Assembly: GCF_014284235.1 (NCBI RefSeq)
Contig: NZ_JACOGD010000001.1
Span: 1 to 64,000, forward strand
Length of the DNA: 64,000 nucleotides
Direction of reading: 5' to 3'
From: Cognatundibacterium curvum
Lineage (GTDB): Bacteria > Pseudomonadota > Gammaproteobacteria > Burkholderiales > Burkholderiaceae_D
Positions 53,394 to 62,327 of this stretch are shown here, piece after piece. Each line of letters begins with the position of its first letter. Position 1 is the first letter of the stretch. The notes under the pieces are model-generated. The model was not told the origin of the DNA, searched no databases, and worked only from the letters and a program-made list of their open reading frames with translations. The translations under genes were made by a program, and so were the position numbers.

Positions 53394-55400
53394 TTAGTGT
53401 TTCAGATCCTGCTGGATCAGCATAGTATGGAATTCACCGGTTTGCATTCTTTTTTCATGATCCGCATGGAGGCGCGGCAATTTTATGCTTAAGCAAGTCC
53501 CTTCGCCGGTATTGCTGTGGACGGTGAATGTCCCATGCATCGCTTTTACGCGTTCACGCATGCCGACCAGGCCGAACGAACGCGTTTTGCGGATATCTTC
53601 TTCCTCTATGCCGCGGCCATCGTCGCAAATAGTGAATTTCAGATGGGTTTCAGTTTCAGAAAACTCTATATGGACGGTTTCTGCCTGCGCATGGCGGGCG
53701 ACATTGGTTAAAGACTCTTGCACTATCCTGAAAATGGCGGTGCTTTGTGCGTCATCCAGTATCAGTTGTTCTTCATCAGCGATCAGTTCACAATGGATCT
53801 GATGTCTTTGTGAGAATTCTTTTTGCAGGGTCTGCAAGGCAAAATACAAGCCGCCTTCATCCAGTGCGCGTGGCCTCAGGTCAGTTGCAATACGGCGTAA
53901 AGTGGTAATTGCACTCAGGATTAACTGATCCATGCTTTGTATCGTGGACTCATTCCTGGCAGTGAGCTGGTTGTCACGCTGCAGCAAGGACAGATCCATG
54001 CGTAAGGCAGCAAGTAGCTGGCCTAAGTCATCATGAAGTTCCCGCGCAATATGTTTGCGTTCTTCTTCACGGATGGATTGCAAAACGCCGGAAAGCTGGC
54101 TGAGTTCTTCGTGATAAGCCGCCATTTTTTCTTTGGCGATTTTACGGTCGGTGATGTCGCGGAAAATCACGGTATAGAAGCGCTTTCCATTCTCTAACTG
54201 ATGCGCAATCGAGGCTTCTATCGGGAATTCCCCGCCATCGGCACGGCAGCCAGTGACATAAAAATCTTCGTAATGGGTGCCCATTTTCCTGCGGGTGACA
54301 CCGGTTTCACCAAACTTTTTGACATGGCTGCCATGTGCGTGACGATGGCGCATAGGAATCAGGCGATCGAGTGAAGACCCCTCCAGTTGCCCGACTTCAT
54401 AGCCAAAAATGCCTGCTGCAGCCGGATTGATCAGGATAATCTTTTGTTCTTCATTGACCGTGATAATGCCGTCGATCGCAGTATCTATCATACGGCTCAG
54501 GCGTTCACGCTCAATACGCAATTCTTCTGCTGATAATTCCAGCTGTTTACTGCTTTCCGCCAGTTGCGCATACGGGGTATGGATATTGACTGCCACCATA
54601 CTGCGGTAAATCGCGATGGCCGCCATCAGTTGCATCAGATGACCAAGCACGATATTGACGTCATTGGTTTCGGTATAGATGCAGAAATAGACTTCAGACA
54701 CTGCCAGCAACAGGCTCGCCAGAAACAAGGGCAGGCGGTTGATATGTAAATGCTCTGCCGAATTGCTCGTTTCCAGCTTACTTGCATGTTGATAGAACAG
54801 ATAAGCTGACAGCAGGTTGATCCCTATCAGTCCCACTTCACAGGCGACTTTGAACCAGGTTTGACCCAGGTGTTCAACGTAAGTCAGCGGTATCATGTGC
54901 GGGAAAAAGAAAATCAGTCCAGCCCAGAGTGCGGTGCCGGTCAATGCGCTCAGTAAGATGGCGTAAGACTGACTTTGTGATATGTCAGCATCTTCAGGAT
55001 CAAATGCCAGGCCTAGCAGGGTCGCTGCGACGATAGCCCGGCTCGCCAGCCAGGCGCTGAATGATTTGTGCATATCGATAGCCGTATCGAAGCCTGGCAT
55101 GCCCATAAAACTGATGGCATGGGCAAAGCCGAGTATGGCAGTGCATAGAAAGGCGACAGCGAGAATGACACTGCTGATTTTTCGGGTGCTGCCAAAGGCA
55201 TTCCAGCAAACGATGAACACCGAGGTAAAAATAATGATCGTGACGGTTTCCAGTAAGGTGTGTACCGGAAGCGGATTGCTGACTATAAATTGGGAAAGAA
55301 ATGCCTGGTTCATCCAGCCTGCAAGCGAAAAGAAGATGAGTAATACAGCGAGCAGACGTGCCCGGTTCAAATTCGGGTGGTGTTTTCCTGAGCTGGACAT
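53394..55400 (-). CDS. MASE3-PAS histidine kinase (NarX/HisKA_3 type)
   Basis: Sensor kinase of 668 residues. The MASE3 membrane domain (about 20-275, seven or so helices) shows VHTLLETVTIIIFTSVF, AHAISFMGMPGF and AWLASRAIVAA. A short coiled coil (about 275-300) leads to a PAS domain (about 300-420) with IIRI-type core NPAAAGIFGYEVGQLEGSS and a histidine-rich helix MRHRHAHGSHVKKFG. The HisKA_3 dimerisation box is HIARELHDDLGQLLAALRMD and the ATPase domain has FTICDDGRGIEEEDI. It probably signals to the NarL-type regulator at 58090-58743. Confidence 0.9.
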   Translation of the reverse strand: MSSSGKHHPNLNRARLLAVLLIFFSLAGWMNQAFLSQFIVSNPLPVHTLLETVTIIIFTSVFIVCWNAFGSTRKISSVILAVAFLCTAILGFAHAISFMGMPGFDTAIDMHKSFSAWLASRAIVAATLLGLAFDPEDADISQSQSYAILLSALTGTALWAGLIFFFPHMIPLTYVEHLGQTWFKVACEVGLIGINLLSAYLFYQHASKLETSNSAEHLHINRLPLFLASLLLAVSEVYFCIYTETNDVNIVLGHLMQLMAAIAIYRSMVAVNIHTPYAQLAESSKQLELSAEELRIERERLSRMIDTAIDGIITVNEEQKIILINPAAAGIFGYEVGQLEGSSLDRLIPMRHRHAHGSHVKKFGETGVTRRKMGTHYEDFYVTGCRADGGEFPIEASIAHQLENGKRFYTVIFRDITDRKIAKEKMAAYHEELSQLSGVLQSIREEERKHIARELHDDLGQLLAALRMDLSLLQRDNQLTARNESTIQSMDQLILSAITTLRRIATDLRPRALDEGGLYFALQTLQKEFSQRHQIHCELIADEEQLILDDAQSTAIFRIVQESLTNVARHAQAETVHIEFSETETHLKFTICDDGRGIEEEDIRKTRSFGLVGMRERVKAMHGTFTVHSNTGEGTCLSIKLPRLHADHEKRMQTGEFHTMLIQQDLKH

Positions 55401-55470
55401 GGGAATGCGGTTTGGACTAAAAGCAATATTTTAACTTGTCGCTAAGCCGCCCAGTTAATTTCCTGGTAAT

Positions 55471-55497
55471 AAAAAAGCACCCTGATCCAGGGTGCTT
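55471..55497 (-). terminator. rho-independent terminator of the universal stress gene
   Basis: A perfect 10-bp stem AAGCACCCTG / CAGGGTGCTT with a 3-base loop, followed on the minus strand by TTTTTT, 48 bases past the usp stop. Confidence 0.88.
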
Positions 55498-55544
55498 CCA
55501 AGCTGCCATACTCCAAACAGAATTCAGAACCGCGCTGTGCCTGA

Positions 55545-56384
55545 TCAATGGGACATAAATACAGGAACGGTCATGCTCTCCAGTATGGTTCTGGTCACGC
55601 CGCCCATGATCATTTCGCGGAAACGTGAATGCCCGTAACCACCCATCACCAGCAAGTCGCTGTCGAGATCATGGGACAGCGAAAGCAGCGCATTCCCGAC
55701 ATCGGTATGGGTAGTGTGCACAGAGACTTCCACTTTTACGCCATGCCTTGCGAGGTAAAGTGCAATATCAGCACCCGGCTGTTCGCCATGCGCACCTGGA
55801 TTTTTCTTAGGGTTGAAGATGGCGACCTGTACCAGATCCGCCTGTTTTAACAGTGGCAGCGCATCGGTTACGGCGCGGGTTGCCTCGCGGCTCGCATCCC
55901 AGGAAATCAGCGGGCGTTTGCCTATAGAGGGAAAGTCGCCGGCATAAGGAATAATCACAGCCGGTCTGCCTGCATTCATGACTATGTATTCCGGGAAATC
56001 CGGTAAAACTGAGGGGGAGGGCTCGTCCGGATTGGTCTGGCCGATGACCACCAGATCACTGTAACGCGCTTGTAAGCCTATGCTGCCGCCTGCTTCATCG
56101 TTGGCGATAGAACTTTCGAAAGATTGCAGACTGGTCTGGCGCACTACGGTCTCAAAACTGGCAACCGCTTTTTCTGCACGCTCCCGCAAAAACTTCAGAT
56201 GTATCATCAGATTAGGATCACTGGCGCTGATGTTCCCATCCTGGTAAATGAAGCGGGAAACACCAGTGACTGCAGTACCGATTAAATGCGCTTCTTCTTT
56301 CGTGGCAAGCTGGGCTGCAAACTTTACCCGTAAATCGGATCTTTCGGTTTCGTCTATGTGGACGAGTATCGTTTTATAAGTCAT
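55545..56384 (-). CDS. universal stress protein (UspA family), tandem length
   Basis: A 279-residue protein of two Usp-like halves. The first starts MTYKTILVHIDETERSDLRV, the second contains LISWDASREATRAVTDALPL and ends with the nucleotide-loop-like VMGGYGHSRFREMIMGG and ILESMTVPVFMSH. The loop is close to the G-2x-G-9x-G pattern of ATP-binding Usp proteins. Usp genes of this size are often induced by low oxygen. It lies between the kinase and the Crp/Fnr gene. Confidence 0.9.
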   Translation of the reverse strand: MTYKTILVHIDETERSDLRVKFAAQLATKEEAHLIGTAVTGVSRFIYQDGNISASDPNLMIHLKFLRERAEKAVASFETVVRQTSLQSFESSIANDEAGGSIGLQARYSDLVVIGQTNPDEPSPSVLPDFPEYIVMNAGRPAVIIPYAGDFPSIGKRPLISWDASREATRAVTDALPLLKQADLVQVAIFNPKKNPGAHGEQPGADIALYLARHGVKVEVSVHTTHTDVGNALLSLSHDLDSDLLVMGGYGHSRFREMIMGGVTRTILESMTVPVFMSH

Positions 56385-56448
56385 TGCAAGGCTCCTTGAA
56401 GTTCCCGGAGCTCATGGTTCCGGGAATGTTACTGGGAATTGCGAGGTT

Positions 56449-56499
56449 GCTAGAGTGCGAGAATGCTAGAGTGCGACTGAAGCCGGGCAGATGCCCGGC
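56449..56499. repeat. short direct repeat and hairpin between regulator and usp genes
   Basis: GCTAGAGTGCGA occurs at 56449-56460 and again at 56465-56476, a 16-base period. It is followed by a 7-bp hairpin GCCGGGC-AGAT-GCCCGGC (56482-56499 with flanks), which is 12 bases past the regulator stop on the minus strand and could act as a weak terminator. Confidence 0.5.
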
Positions 56500-56511
56500 C
56501 CGTCGCTGACA

Positions 56512-57393
56512 TTATGCGGCAACTGCGGCTTCGCCACTCCAGCTTGGCATTAATTTTTTACCTACCAGCGCAGATACTTTGTCTGTGACCTTGTTTCTTG
56601 CTTTTGCCGGTGGCAGGCGGCGCAAAGTTTTCAGTGAGCTCGGATCCAGCAGGGAAATTTCACGCTGATCCACGCTGATCAGTCCCATTTCATTGAAAGC
56701 CGACAAGGTACGGCTGACAGTTTCCAGTGTCAGGCCCAGATAGCTGCCAATTTCATGCCGTGTCATACGCAGATTAAACGACTTACCTGAGTAACCGAGT
56801 TGGCTGAAGCGTTCGCCCAGATTCGTCAGGAAACGAGCTACCTTGGCTTCTGCGCTCAATGCACTCAGCATGCCTATCATGCTTTGTTCGCGTACCAGTT
56901 CGCGGCTCATTACGCTGAACATTGCATGTTCCAGTTCTGCATAGCTGCGTCCCAGTGCGGCAAAGGTTTTGTAAGGCATCAGGATAATGTCGCAATCAGA
57001 TAAGGCAACGGCTTCAGAAGCATGATGCAGCGAGTGTATGCCATCGATGCCGAGCAGATCGCCTTTCATCGGGAAACTCAGTACCTGTTCATTACCATAT
57101 TCATCGATCAGCACTGTTTTCAGGAAACCGGAATTGACGATGTACAGGGTGTCGAAGTTCTGGCCTATGGTATGGATGCGCTGACCCGCTTTGAAGCGTA
57201 CATGCTGGAACAGCACTTCTTCATCGGCACTCACAGCAGGAGCCGGGATATGCAACAGATCACACACCTCGCGCAAATTGGACCACAAATTACCGTGGCA
57301 GCGCCATCCGGCTTCCTGATTGCCATGGCTGGCCATTGCTCTCATTTTGGTGTTGGCTGACAGAGTGGACTGTGATTGAAATGCTGTTGTCAT
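56512..57393 (-). CDS. Crp/Fnr family regulator, FixK-like (no Fe-S cysteine set)
   Basis: Transcription regulator of 293 residues from ATG 57393 behind GGAG. The cyclic-nucleotide-fold domain and dimer helix are followed by the HTH HEIGSYLGLTLETVSRTLSA, which carries the FNR recognition residues Glu, Ser and Arg (E-T-V-S-R), so TTGAT-N4-ATCAA should be the site. E. coli FNR ligands Cys20, Cys23 and Cys29 correspond here to Asn35, Ser38 and Cys44. The only other cysteines are Cys32 and Cys134, the latter not aligned with Cys122. It therefore resembles FixK more than FNR. Likely target: ccoNOQP in this window. Confidence 0.88.
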   Translation of the reverse strand: MTTAFQSQSTLSANTKMRAMASHGNQEAGWRCHGNLWSNLREVCDLLHIPAPAVSADEEVLFQHVRFKAGQRIHTIGQNFDTLYIVNSGFLKTVLIDEYGNEQVLSFPMKGDLLGIDGIHSLHHASEAVALSDCDIILMPYKTFAALGRSYAELEHAMFSVMSRELVREQSMIGMLSALSAEAKVARFLTNLGERFSQLGYSGKSFNLRMTRHEIGSYLGLTLETVSRTLSAFNEMGLISVDQREISLLDPSSLKTLRRLPPAKARNKVTDKVSALVGKKLMPSWSGEAAVAA

Positions 57394-57452
57394 TTGAGGC
57401 TCCACGAGATAAATTGAAAAATTTGTAATTTTGAAATCTTGGTAAAATTCTT

Positions 57453-57809
57453 TTATTGCCATCGCAGCAAATAATCGGGAATCTGTGCAAAGTCTTTTGA
57501 CTTATCCAGAAATCCATCTGCTCCTGCGCGCATTGCCTGAGTGCGATTGTCATCAGTTGAGTGATTTGTCAGCACAACCACCTTAATCGCCGGTAAATTC
57601 TCTTTCACTTCCTTTAGCAACTGCAGACCGTTCTGGTCGCCAAGTTGCAGGTCCAAAAGCATGGCATCGGTATCGGATGCTTTTACTTGTTGATAAGCCT
57701 CGTAGATATCACCGCAAACGCCAACGACATGGAAGCCTGGAATTTCTTCAATAAAGCGCACCAGTCGTTTCTGGATGAGTAGAGAATCTTCAACAATAAA
57801 TAAATTCAT
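57453..57809 (-). CDS. single-domain response regulator
   Basis: A stand-alone receiver domain of 118 residues from ATG 57809. The acidic pocket is in LFIVEDSLLIQKRLV. The phosphoacceptor Asp lies in AMLLDLQLGDQNGLQLL, the Thr in VVLTNHSTDD and the Lys in GFLDKSKDF. It has no output domain. An FNR-type box lies 60-73 bases upstream, so it may be induced with the oxidase. It could act as a phosphate sink or partner for the kinase at 53394-55400. Confidence 0.88.
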   Translation of the reverse strand: MNLFIVEDSLLIQKRLVRFIEEIPGFHVVGVCGDIYEAYQQVKASDTDAMLLDLQLGDQNGLQLLKEVKENLPAIKVVVLTNHSTDDNRTQAMRAGADGFLDKSKDFAQIPDYLLRWQ

Positions 57810-57868
57810 AATTCCTTGATACCGGACAAAGCTTTGTTTGCATGTGTCCATTATCTCGAATTCAAAAC

Positions 57869-57882
57869 TTGATTTACATCAG
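57869..57882 (-). promoter_or_regulatory. FNR/FixK-type box upstream of the lone receiver
   Basis: TTGAT-TTAC-ATCAG (plus-strand reading) matches the TTGAT-N4-ATCAA consensus in 9 of 10 positions. Its centre is about 66 bases ahead of the receiver's ATG on the minus strand. Confidence 0.7.
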
Positions 57883-57922
57883 GCAATGCTGATTTGAAAT
57901 GTCGGATTTAACCCTGGCTGAC

Positions 57923-57936
57923 TAGGAATATTCCTA
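57923..57936. promoter_or_regulatory. 14-bp perfect palindrome between regulator genes
   Basis: TAGGAATATTCCTA reads the same on both strands. It lies 40 bases from the FNR-type box, in the 280-base gap between the lone receiver and the NarL-type regulator gene. A dimeric regulator site is plausible. Confidence 0.55.
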
Positions 57937-58089
57937 CAAGTGCCAACGCTGTTGCTTGCCGCGTGCAGCAGTAATGGCGGACGGCACATAGCGGCGCTGA
58001 CAGCTCTGTGTCAGGCCTGGAGCAACAAATTGAAGGGAGGGAAGTGCGGGGCGCCCAGGTCTGGCCTGAGCGCTAAACAGGGAGGGGAC

Positions 58090-58743
58090 TTAGTTTTGCG
58101 GAACCAGTAAATGGTGGGTGATGGCGTATTGCACCATGTCAGAAAGATTGCTCATGTTCATTTTTTGCATGATGCGCATCTTATGCGTACTGACCGTTTT
58201 GACGCTCAGATGTAATAGCTCGCCAATTTCAGTAATCGATTTGCCTTTCACCAGATAGCTGAATACCTCGAATTCGCGGTCAGACAAGCTGGTGTGCGGC
58301 ATGGTTTCATTGGCTGGCATCGCATTCATGGCCAATTGCTCGGCCACTTCTATGCTGATATACGGGCGGCCGGAAGCGACTTTTCTGAGAGCGGTGACCA
58401 ATTGGGTGCCAGCGCTTTCTTTGGTCAGATAGCCGCGCGCGCCAGCACGGATAGCGCGCACCGCATACTGCTCTTCTTCATGCATGGTCAGTATCAATAT
58501 CGGCAGCTTGGGGAATTCTTCCTTAATCTGGCGTATCAGATCGACACCACTGCGGCCCGGCATCGATAAATCCATCAACAGCACATCAAATTCGGTGGTC
58601 CTGACTTTTTCTAAGGTATCAAATCCATCCACAGCTTCGGCCACGACCTGGATGTCGTCTATGCCTTCCAGTATGCGTTTGAGTCCTTCGCGCATAATAG
58701 TGTGGTCGTCAGCGATGAGTATGCGTGTCATGGGTTGCTTCAA
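58090..58743 (-). CDS. NarL/FixJ-family response regulator
   Basis: Response regulator of 217 residues (or 213 from the ATG at 58731). Receiver: ILIADDHTIMREGLKRIL, Asp in VLLMDLSMPGRSGVDLI, Thr in ILTMHEEEQYAV and Lys in GYLTKESAG. The C-terminal LuxR-type HTH is LSDREFEVFSYLVKGKSITE followed by LLHLSVKTVSTHKMRIMQ. It is the best candidate partner of the HisKA_3 kinase at 53394-55400, because that kinase class phosphorylates NarL-type regulators. Confidence 0.93.
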   Translation of the reverse strand: MKQPMTRILIADDHTIMREGLKRILEGIDDIQVVAEAVDGFDTLEKVRTTEFDVLLMDLSMPGRSGVDLIRQIKEEFPKLPILILTMHEEEQYAVRAIRAGARGYLTKESAGTQLVTALRKVASGRPYISIEVAEQLAMNAMPANETMPHTSLSDREFEVFSYLVKGKSITEIGELLHLSVKTVSTHKMRIMQKMNMSNLSDMVQYAITHHLLVPQN

Positions 58744-58812
58744 TTGTTAGAAAATATTACAGGAAGCGCGCATTGTACTGCAGAAGACTGGTATTGAACG
58801 CGCAAAGTATAG

Positions 58813-60051
58813 TTAGCTGCTGCCTTTGCTGAATTGCAGTGATCGCAGTTGCGCCTTTGTCAGCGCAGGACTGGCAGTGATACGCAATGCGTCGCAGTCA
58901 TGCCAGGCGCTGAATTCCGTGAATACTTGTAACAGGTCTGCACGCAAGCGCTCGCTCCAGGCAAAGCCAGGCTCGGCATGGAAGGCCTTGATCTCCATGA
59001 CGCGGTCCGCACGGTGAGCCTTGGCATCGATGCGCGCGATGAATTTACCATTCCTGAGTACAGGCAGACAGAAATAACCATACTGCCTCTTAGGCTCAGG
59101 GGTATAGCATTCGAGCCTGTAATCAAAGTCAAAAAATTCCTTCAGGCGCTGTCTGTCCCAAACGACAGGATCAAACGGTGACAAAATCCGGCAGCCGCGT
59201 ATCTGTGCTTCTGAATTTTGCAACTCGAGTGCCAGAGCTGCATGGTCAGGGTGGATGGTATAAGTGTCTGGCTGACCCTTGATATACGCTTGCAGTAACA
59301 AACCTTGTTCTGCCAGCTGCTCCGGCGTGTTAGAGGCTGCCAGTGGGCGCTGCCGGAAATAATCTCTTACCCAGGCTGATTTGCAAATACCCAGTGCCCG
59401 GATTGCGGTCAGCACCATTTCGCGCTCAGCCTGATGCGGTGTGCAAGGATTGCTCTCATCGCGCCAGTCCGGATGTACGCGTTCGGTCAGGTCGTAAATG
59501 CGCTGAAATTTATCGCGCCGCGCCACCATTAACTGCCCGCTGGTAAATAAAACTTCGAGCGAACGCTTTTCAGGCTTCCATTCCCACCAGCCCGATTTGC
59601 GTGCCTGATCTGACTGAAAATCGCGTGAGCCGGATGCGCCCTGAGCACGTATGCTGCTCATTACGTGAGAAACATTATCTGCCTGCTCCCTGAGCCATTT
59701 TTGATTGAACTTCCAGCCCAGATGCTGGGGTGACAGCATTTGATGGCGATACCAGGCGAACTGTTCGATAGGGAGAAAGCAGGCTTCGTGCGACCAGTAT
59801 TCAAACAGCTGGCGCTCAGCTAATAATTCATCCAGCCATTGCGGCTGATAGTGACCTAAACGGCTCCATAGCACCAGATAAGGACTGCGTGCGACCACAT
59901 GTATGGTGTCGATTTGCAGTGCACCCATCTGGCGTATGCACTGCAGAACGTTTTGTTTACTGGCTTCCCGCGCAGGCCGCTTCAACAAACCCTGGGCATG
60001 CAAGTGCAATTTGCGCGCCTGGGTCAGAGAAAGCTGTATGCCTGCGTTCAT
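58813..60051 (-). CDS. AlkX/YcaQ-type crosslink-repair DNA glycosylase
   Basis: HTH_42 (DUF1006) winged-helix protein of 412 residues. Relatives unhook DNA interstrand crosslinks and remove alkylated bases. It begins LSLTQARKLHLHAQGLL and has MGALQIDTIHVVARSPYLVL, where Gln-Ile-Asp fits the catalytic QxD motif of the YcaQ/AlkX branch (AlkZ has QxQ). Further blocks: FEYWSHEACFLPIEQFAWYR, ILSPFDPVVWDRQRLKEFFD and IDAKAHRADRVMEIKAFHAE. Full length. Confidence 0.88.
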   Translation of the reverse strand: MNAGIQLSLTQARKLHLHAQGLLKRPAREASKQNVLQCIRQMGALQIDTIHVVARSPYLVLWSRLGHYQPQWLDELLAERQLFEYWSHEACFLPIEQFAWYRHQMLSPQHLGWKFNQKWLREQADNVSHVMSSIRAQGASGSRDFQSDQARKSGWWEWKPEKRSLEVLFTSGQLMVARRDKFQRIYDLTERVHPDWRDESNPCTPHQAEREMVLTAIRALGICKSAWVRDYFRQRPLAASNTPEQLAEQGLLLQAYIKGQPDTYTIHPDHAALALELQNSEAQIRGCRILSPFDPVVWDRQRLKEFFDFDYRLECYTPEPKRQYGYFCLPVLRNGKFIARIDAKAHRADRVMEIKAFHAEPGFAWSERLRADLLQVFTEFSAWHDCDALRITASPALTKAQLRSLQFSKGSS

Positions 60052-60108
60052 TGAAATTTCCCGCTGCTGAGCAGGCGGGCCGCTGTTAGCGTCCGCCTTA
60101 CTGCCGTA

Positions 60109-61131
60109 TCAGAAGTGTTTCAGGCCGATTGCTGCCTTCACTTCGTCGGTGGTTTTTGCTGCCACTTCACGTGCACGCATGGTGCCTTCTTTGAGCATTT
60201 GCAGAACCTGACCACGGTCCTTGGCAAATTCTTCGCGGCGTTCACGGATAGGTGCGAGCATGTCTTGCAATATGCCTTCCAGACGCGCTTTGACCACGCT
60301 GTCACCCAGACCGCCACGGACGTAGTGGTCTTTCATGGCTTGCAGGCCTTCTTTGTCTTCGTCAAATGCGTCCAGATAGGTGAATGCGACATTGCCTTCC
60401 AGATGGCCGGGATCACTCACCTTCAAATGCAAAGGATCAGTATAGACATTGCGTACGGCTGCTTTGATTTCTGCCGGTGTCGCGCCGAGGTTGATCACAT
60501 TGCCCAGGGATTTACTCATTTTTGCTTTGCCGTCTATGCCGGGCAGGCGACCGATTTCCGGCACCAGGGCCTGGCATTCAACCAGGATGTCCTTGTTGAC
60601 CAGGCGATTGAAGCGGCGCACGATTTCATTGGTTTGCTCTATCATCGGGATCTGATCTTCGCCTACCGGCACCAGGCTGGCTTTGAAGGCGGTGATGTCG
60701 GCAGCCTGGCTGACCGGATAGGTCAGGAAACCCGCTGGGATATCACGCTCAAAGTTGCGTAATACGATTTCCTGCTTGATGGTCGGATTGCGTTCGAGAC
60801 GCGCGACGGAAACCAGGTTCAGATAATAGAAAGTCAGCTCAGTCAGTTCAGGAATCTGGGATTGGATAAAAATCGTCGATTTGGCTGGGTCTATGCCAAC
60901 TGCCAGATAATCGAGCGCGACTTCCAGTACATTGTTATGTACCTTGACCGGATTATCCATATTGTCTGTCAGCGCCTGCGCATCGGCCAGCATAATGTAT
61001 TGCTGATACTGATTCTGGTATTTGACGCGGTTACGCAGACTGCCCACAAAGTGGCCCAGATGCAGGGGGCCGGTCGGGCGGTCGCCGGTCAGGATTAAAT
61101 GGTTTTTGTTTTCTGTTGTACTGGCTTGCAT
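60109..61131 (-). CDS. trpS: tryptophanyl-tRNA synthetase
   Basis: Class I aminoacyl-tRNA synthetase of 340 residues. The HIGH motif appears as [17 protein letters not shown] and KMSKS in [13 protein letters not shown]. Tryptophan-pocket segment [20 protein letters not shown] and [17 protein letters not shown] are present. It is divergent from hemC with about 250 bases between. Confidence 0.96.
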   Translation of the reverse strand: MQASTTENKNHLILTGDRPTGPLHLGHFVGSLRNRVKYQNQYQQYIMLADAQALTDNMDNPVKVHNNVLEVALDYLAVGIDPAKSTIFIQSQIPELTELTFYYLNLVSVARLERNPTIKQEIVLRNFERDIPAGFLTYPVSQAADITAFKASLVPVGEDQIPMIEQTNEIVRRFNRLVNKDILVECQALVPEIGRLPGIDGKAKMSKSLGNVINLGATPAEIKAAVRNVYTDPLHLKVSDPGHLEGNVAFTYLDAFDEDKEGLQAMKDHYVRGGLGDSVVKARLEGILQDMLAPIRERREEFAKDRGQVLQMLKEGTMRAREVAAKTTDEVKAAIGLKHF

Positions 61132-61311
61132 AAAGAATCCGTAGGTTGAAACATGCGTAAAAAAAGCCGCATTCAGTAGGGCGGCATTTCATTGTGGCGT
61201 TCTGATTTCGCTCTATGATGCAGCCTCAGCAGATTGTGTGTCAAGTTTGGCCTGAATGTGGCGTTCGTTGATACATTTCAACAGTCTGGCGCAAGGATAC
61301 GCGTGCTCAAA

Positions 61312-61320
61312 TGGTAAAAT
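61312..61320 (+). promoter_or_regulatory. extended -10 promoter element of hemC
   Basis: TGG-TAAAAT fits an extended -10 (TGn plus hexamer) 63 bases ahead of the hemC start. No good -35 is seen at 17 bases, which suits the extended type. Placing the promoter here argues against the ATG at 61311 as start. Confidence 0.5.
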
Positions 61321-61382
61321 CCGGCACATTTCTCGCAATCTGGGCTGGATTAAATTTTTTGGTAAATCGGAAAGAACTTATT

Positions 61383-62327
61383 TTGAACGCGACATCTCCT
61401 CAAAAACTGATTATCGCCTCGCGCGAAAGCCGTCTCGCTATGTGGCAGGCGGAGCATGTACGTGACCGTCTGAAGGCGCTTTATCCTGAATGTGATGTAC
61501 AAATTCTTGGTATGACCACGCGCGGCGATCAGATACTGGATAAGGCTTTATCGCAAGTGGGTGGTAAGGGTTTGTTCGTCAAGGAACTCGAAGTCGCGAT
61601 GGCCGAAGGCCGTGCTGATCTGGCAGTACACTCGCTCAAGGATGTGCCTATGGATTTGCCAGAGGGCTTTGCGCTGGCAGCAGTCTTGGAGCGGGAAGAT
61701 CCGAGAGATGCCTTCGTATCCTCAGTCTATGCCTCGCTGGATGAGCTGCCGGACGGTGCCGTGGTCGGTACCAGCAGCCTGCGGCGTCAGGCCTTGATTG
61801 CAGCACGTTTCCCGCATTTAGTGGTGCGACCTTTGCGCGGTAATCTTGATACACGTCTGAAAAAGCTGGATAACGGCGAATACGCGGCGATCATTTTGGC
61901 CGCAGCAGGTTTGAAGCGCCTGGGCCTGGCTGAACGCATACGTGCATTTCTGGAGCCGGAACAAAGTCTGCCTGCGGCCGGACAAGGTGCGATGGCGATA
62001 GAAATTCCAGCAGACAGACCAGAGCTGCAAGCCTGGCTGGCGCCTTTGAATCATGCATTGACTGCAGAAGCGGTACATGCCGAGCGCAAGGTGTCAAAGG
62101 CGTTTGGCGGCAGTTGCCAGATTCCGCTGGCTGCGTATGCTCAGCCATCTGATGGTCAGGTACGTTTCCGCGCCATGATAGCCAGCGTGGATGGGCAGCA
62201 CATAGCACGCGCAGATCTGACTGCACCTGCGGGTCAGACTGACAAACTCAGTCAGGAAGTCATCGCCATATTGAAGCAGCAGAATGCCGAAGAAATACTC
62301 GCATTGTGCCGTAGCCAGGATGCCTGA
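61383..62327 (+). CDS. hemC: hydroxymethylbilane synthase (porphobilinogen deaminase)
   Basis: Joins four porphobilinogens to hydroxymethylbilane in haem synthesis. I choose TTG 61383, giving 314 residues that begin [16 protein letters not shown], the usual family start. The in-frame ATG 61311 overlaps the likely promoter and adds an unrelated hydrophobic segment. GGAAAGAA precedes the TTG. Motifs: [55 protein letters not shown] and the cofactor cysteine in [14 protein letters not shown]. It overlaps hemD by 8 bases. Confidence 0.95.
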   Translation: MNATSPQKLIIASRESRLAMWQAEHVRDRLKALYPECDVQILGMTTRGDQILDKALSQVGGKGLFVKELEVAMAEGRADLAVHSLKDVPMDLPEGFALAAVLEREDPRDAFVSSVYASLDELPDGAVVGTSSLRRQALIAARFPHLVVRPLRGNLDTRLKKLDNGEYAAIILAAAGLKRLGLAERIRAFLEPEQSLPAAGQGAMAIEIPADRPELQAWLAPLNHALTAEAVHAERKVSKAFGGSCQIPLAAYAQPSDGQVRFRAMIASVDGQHIARADLTAPAGQTDKLSQEVIAILKQQNAEEILALCRSQDA

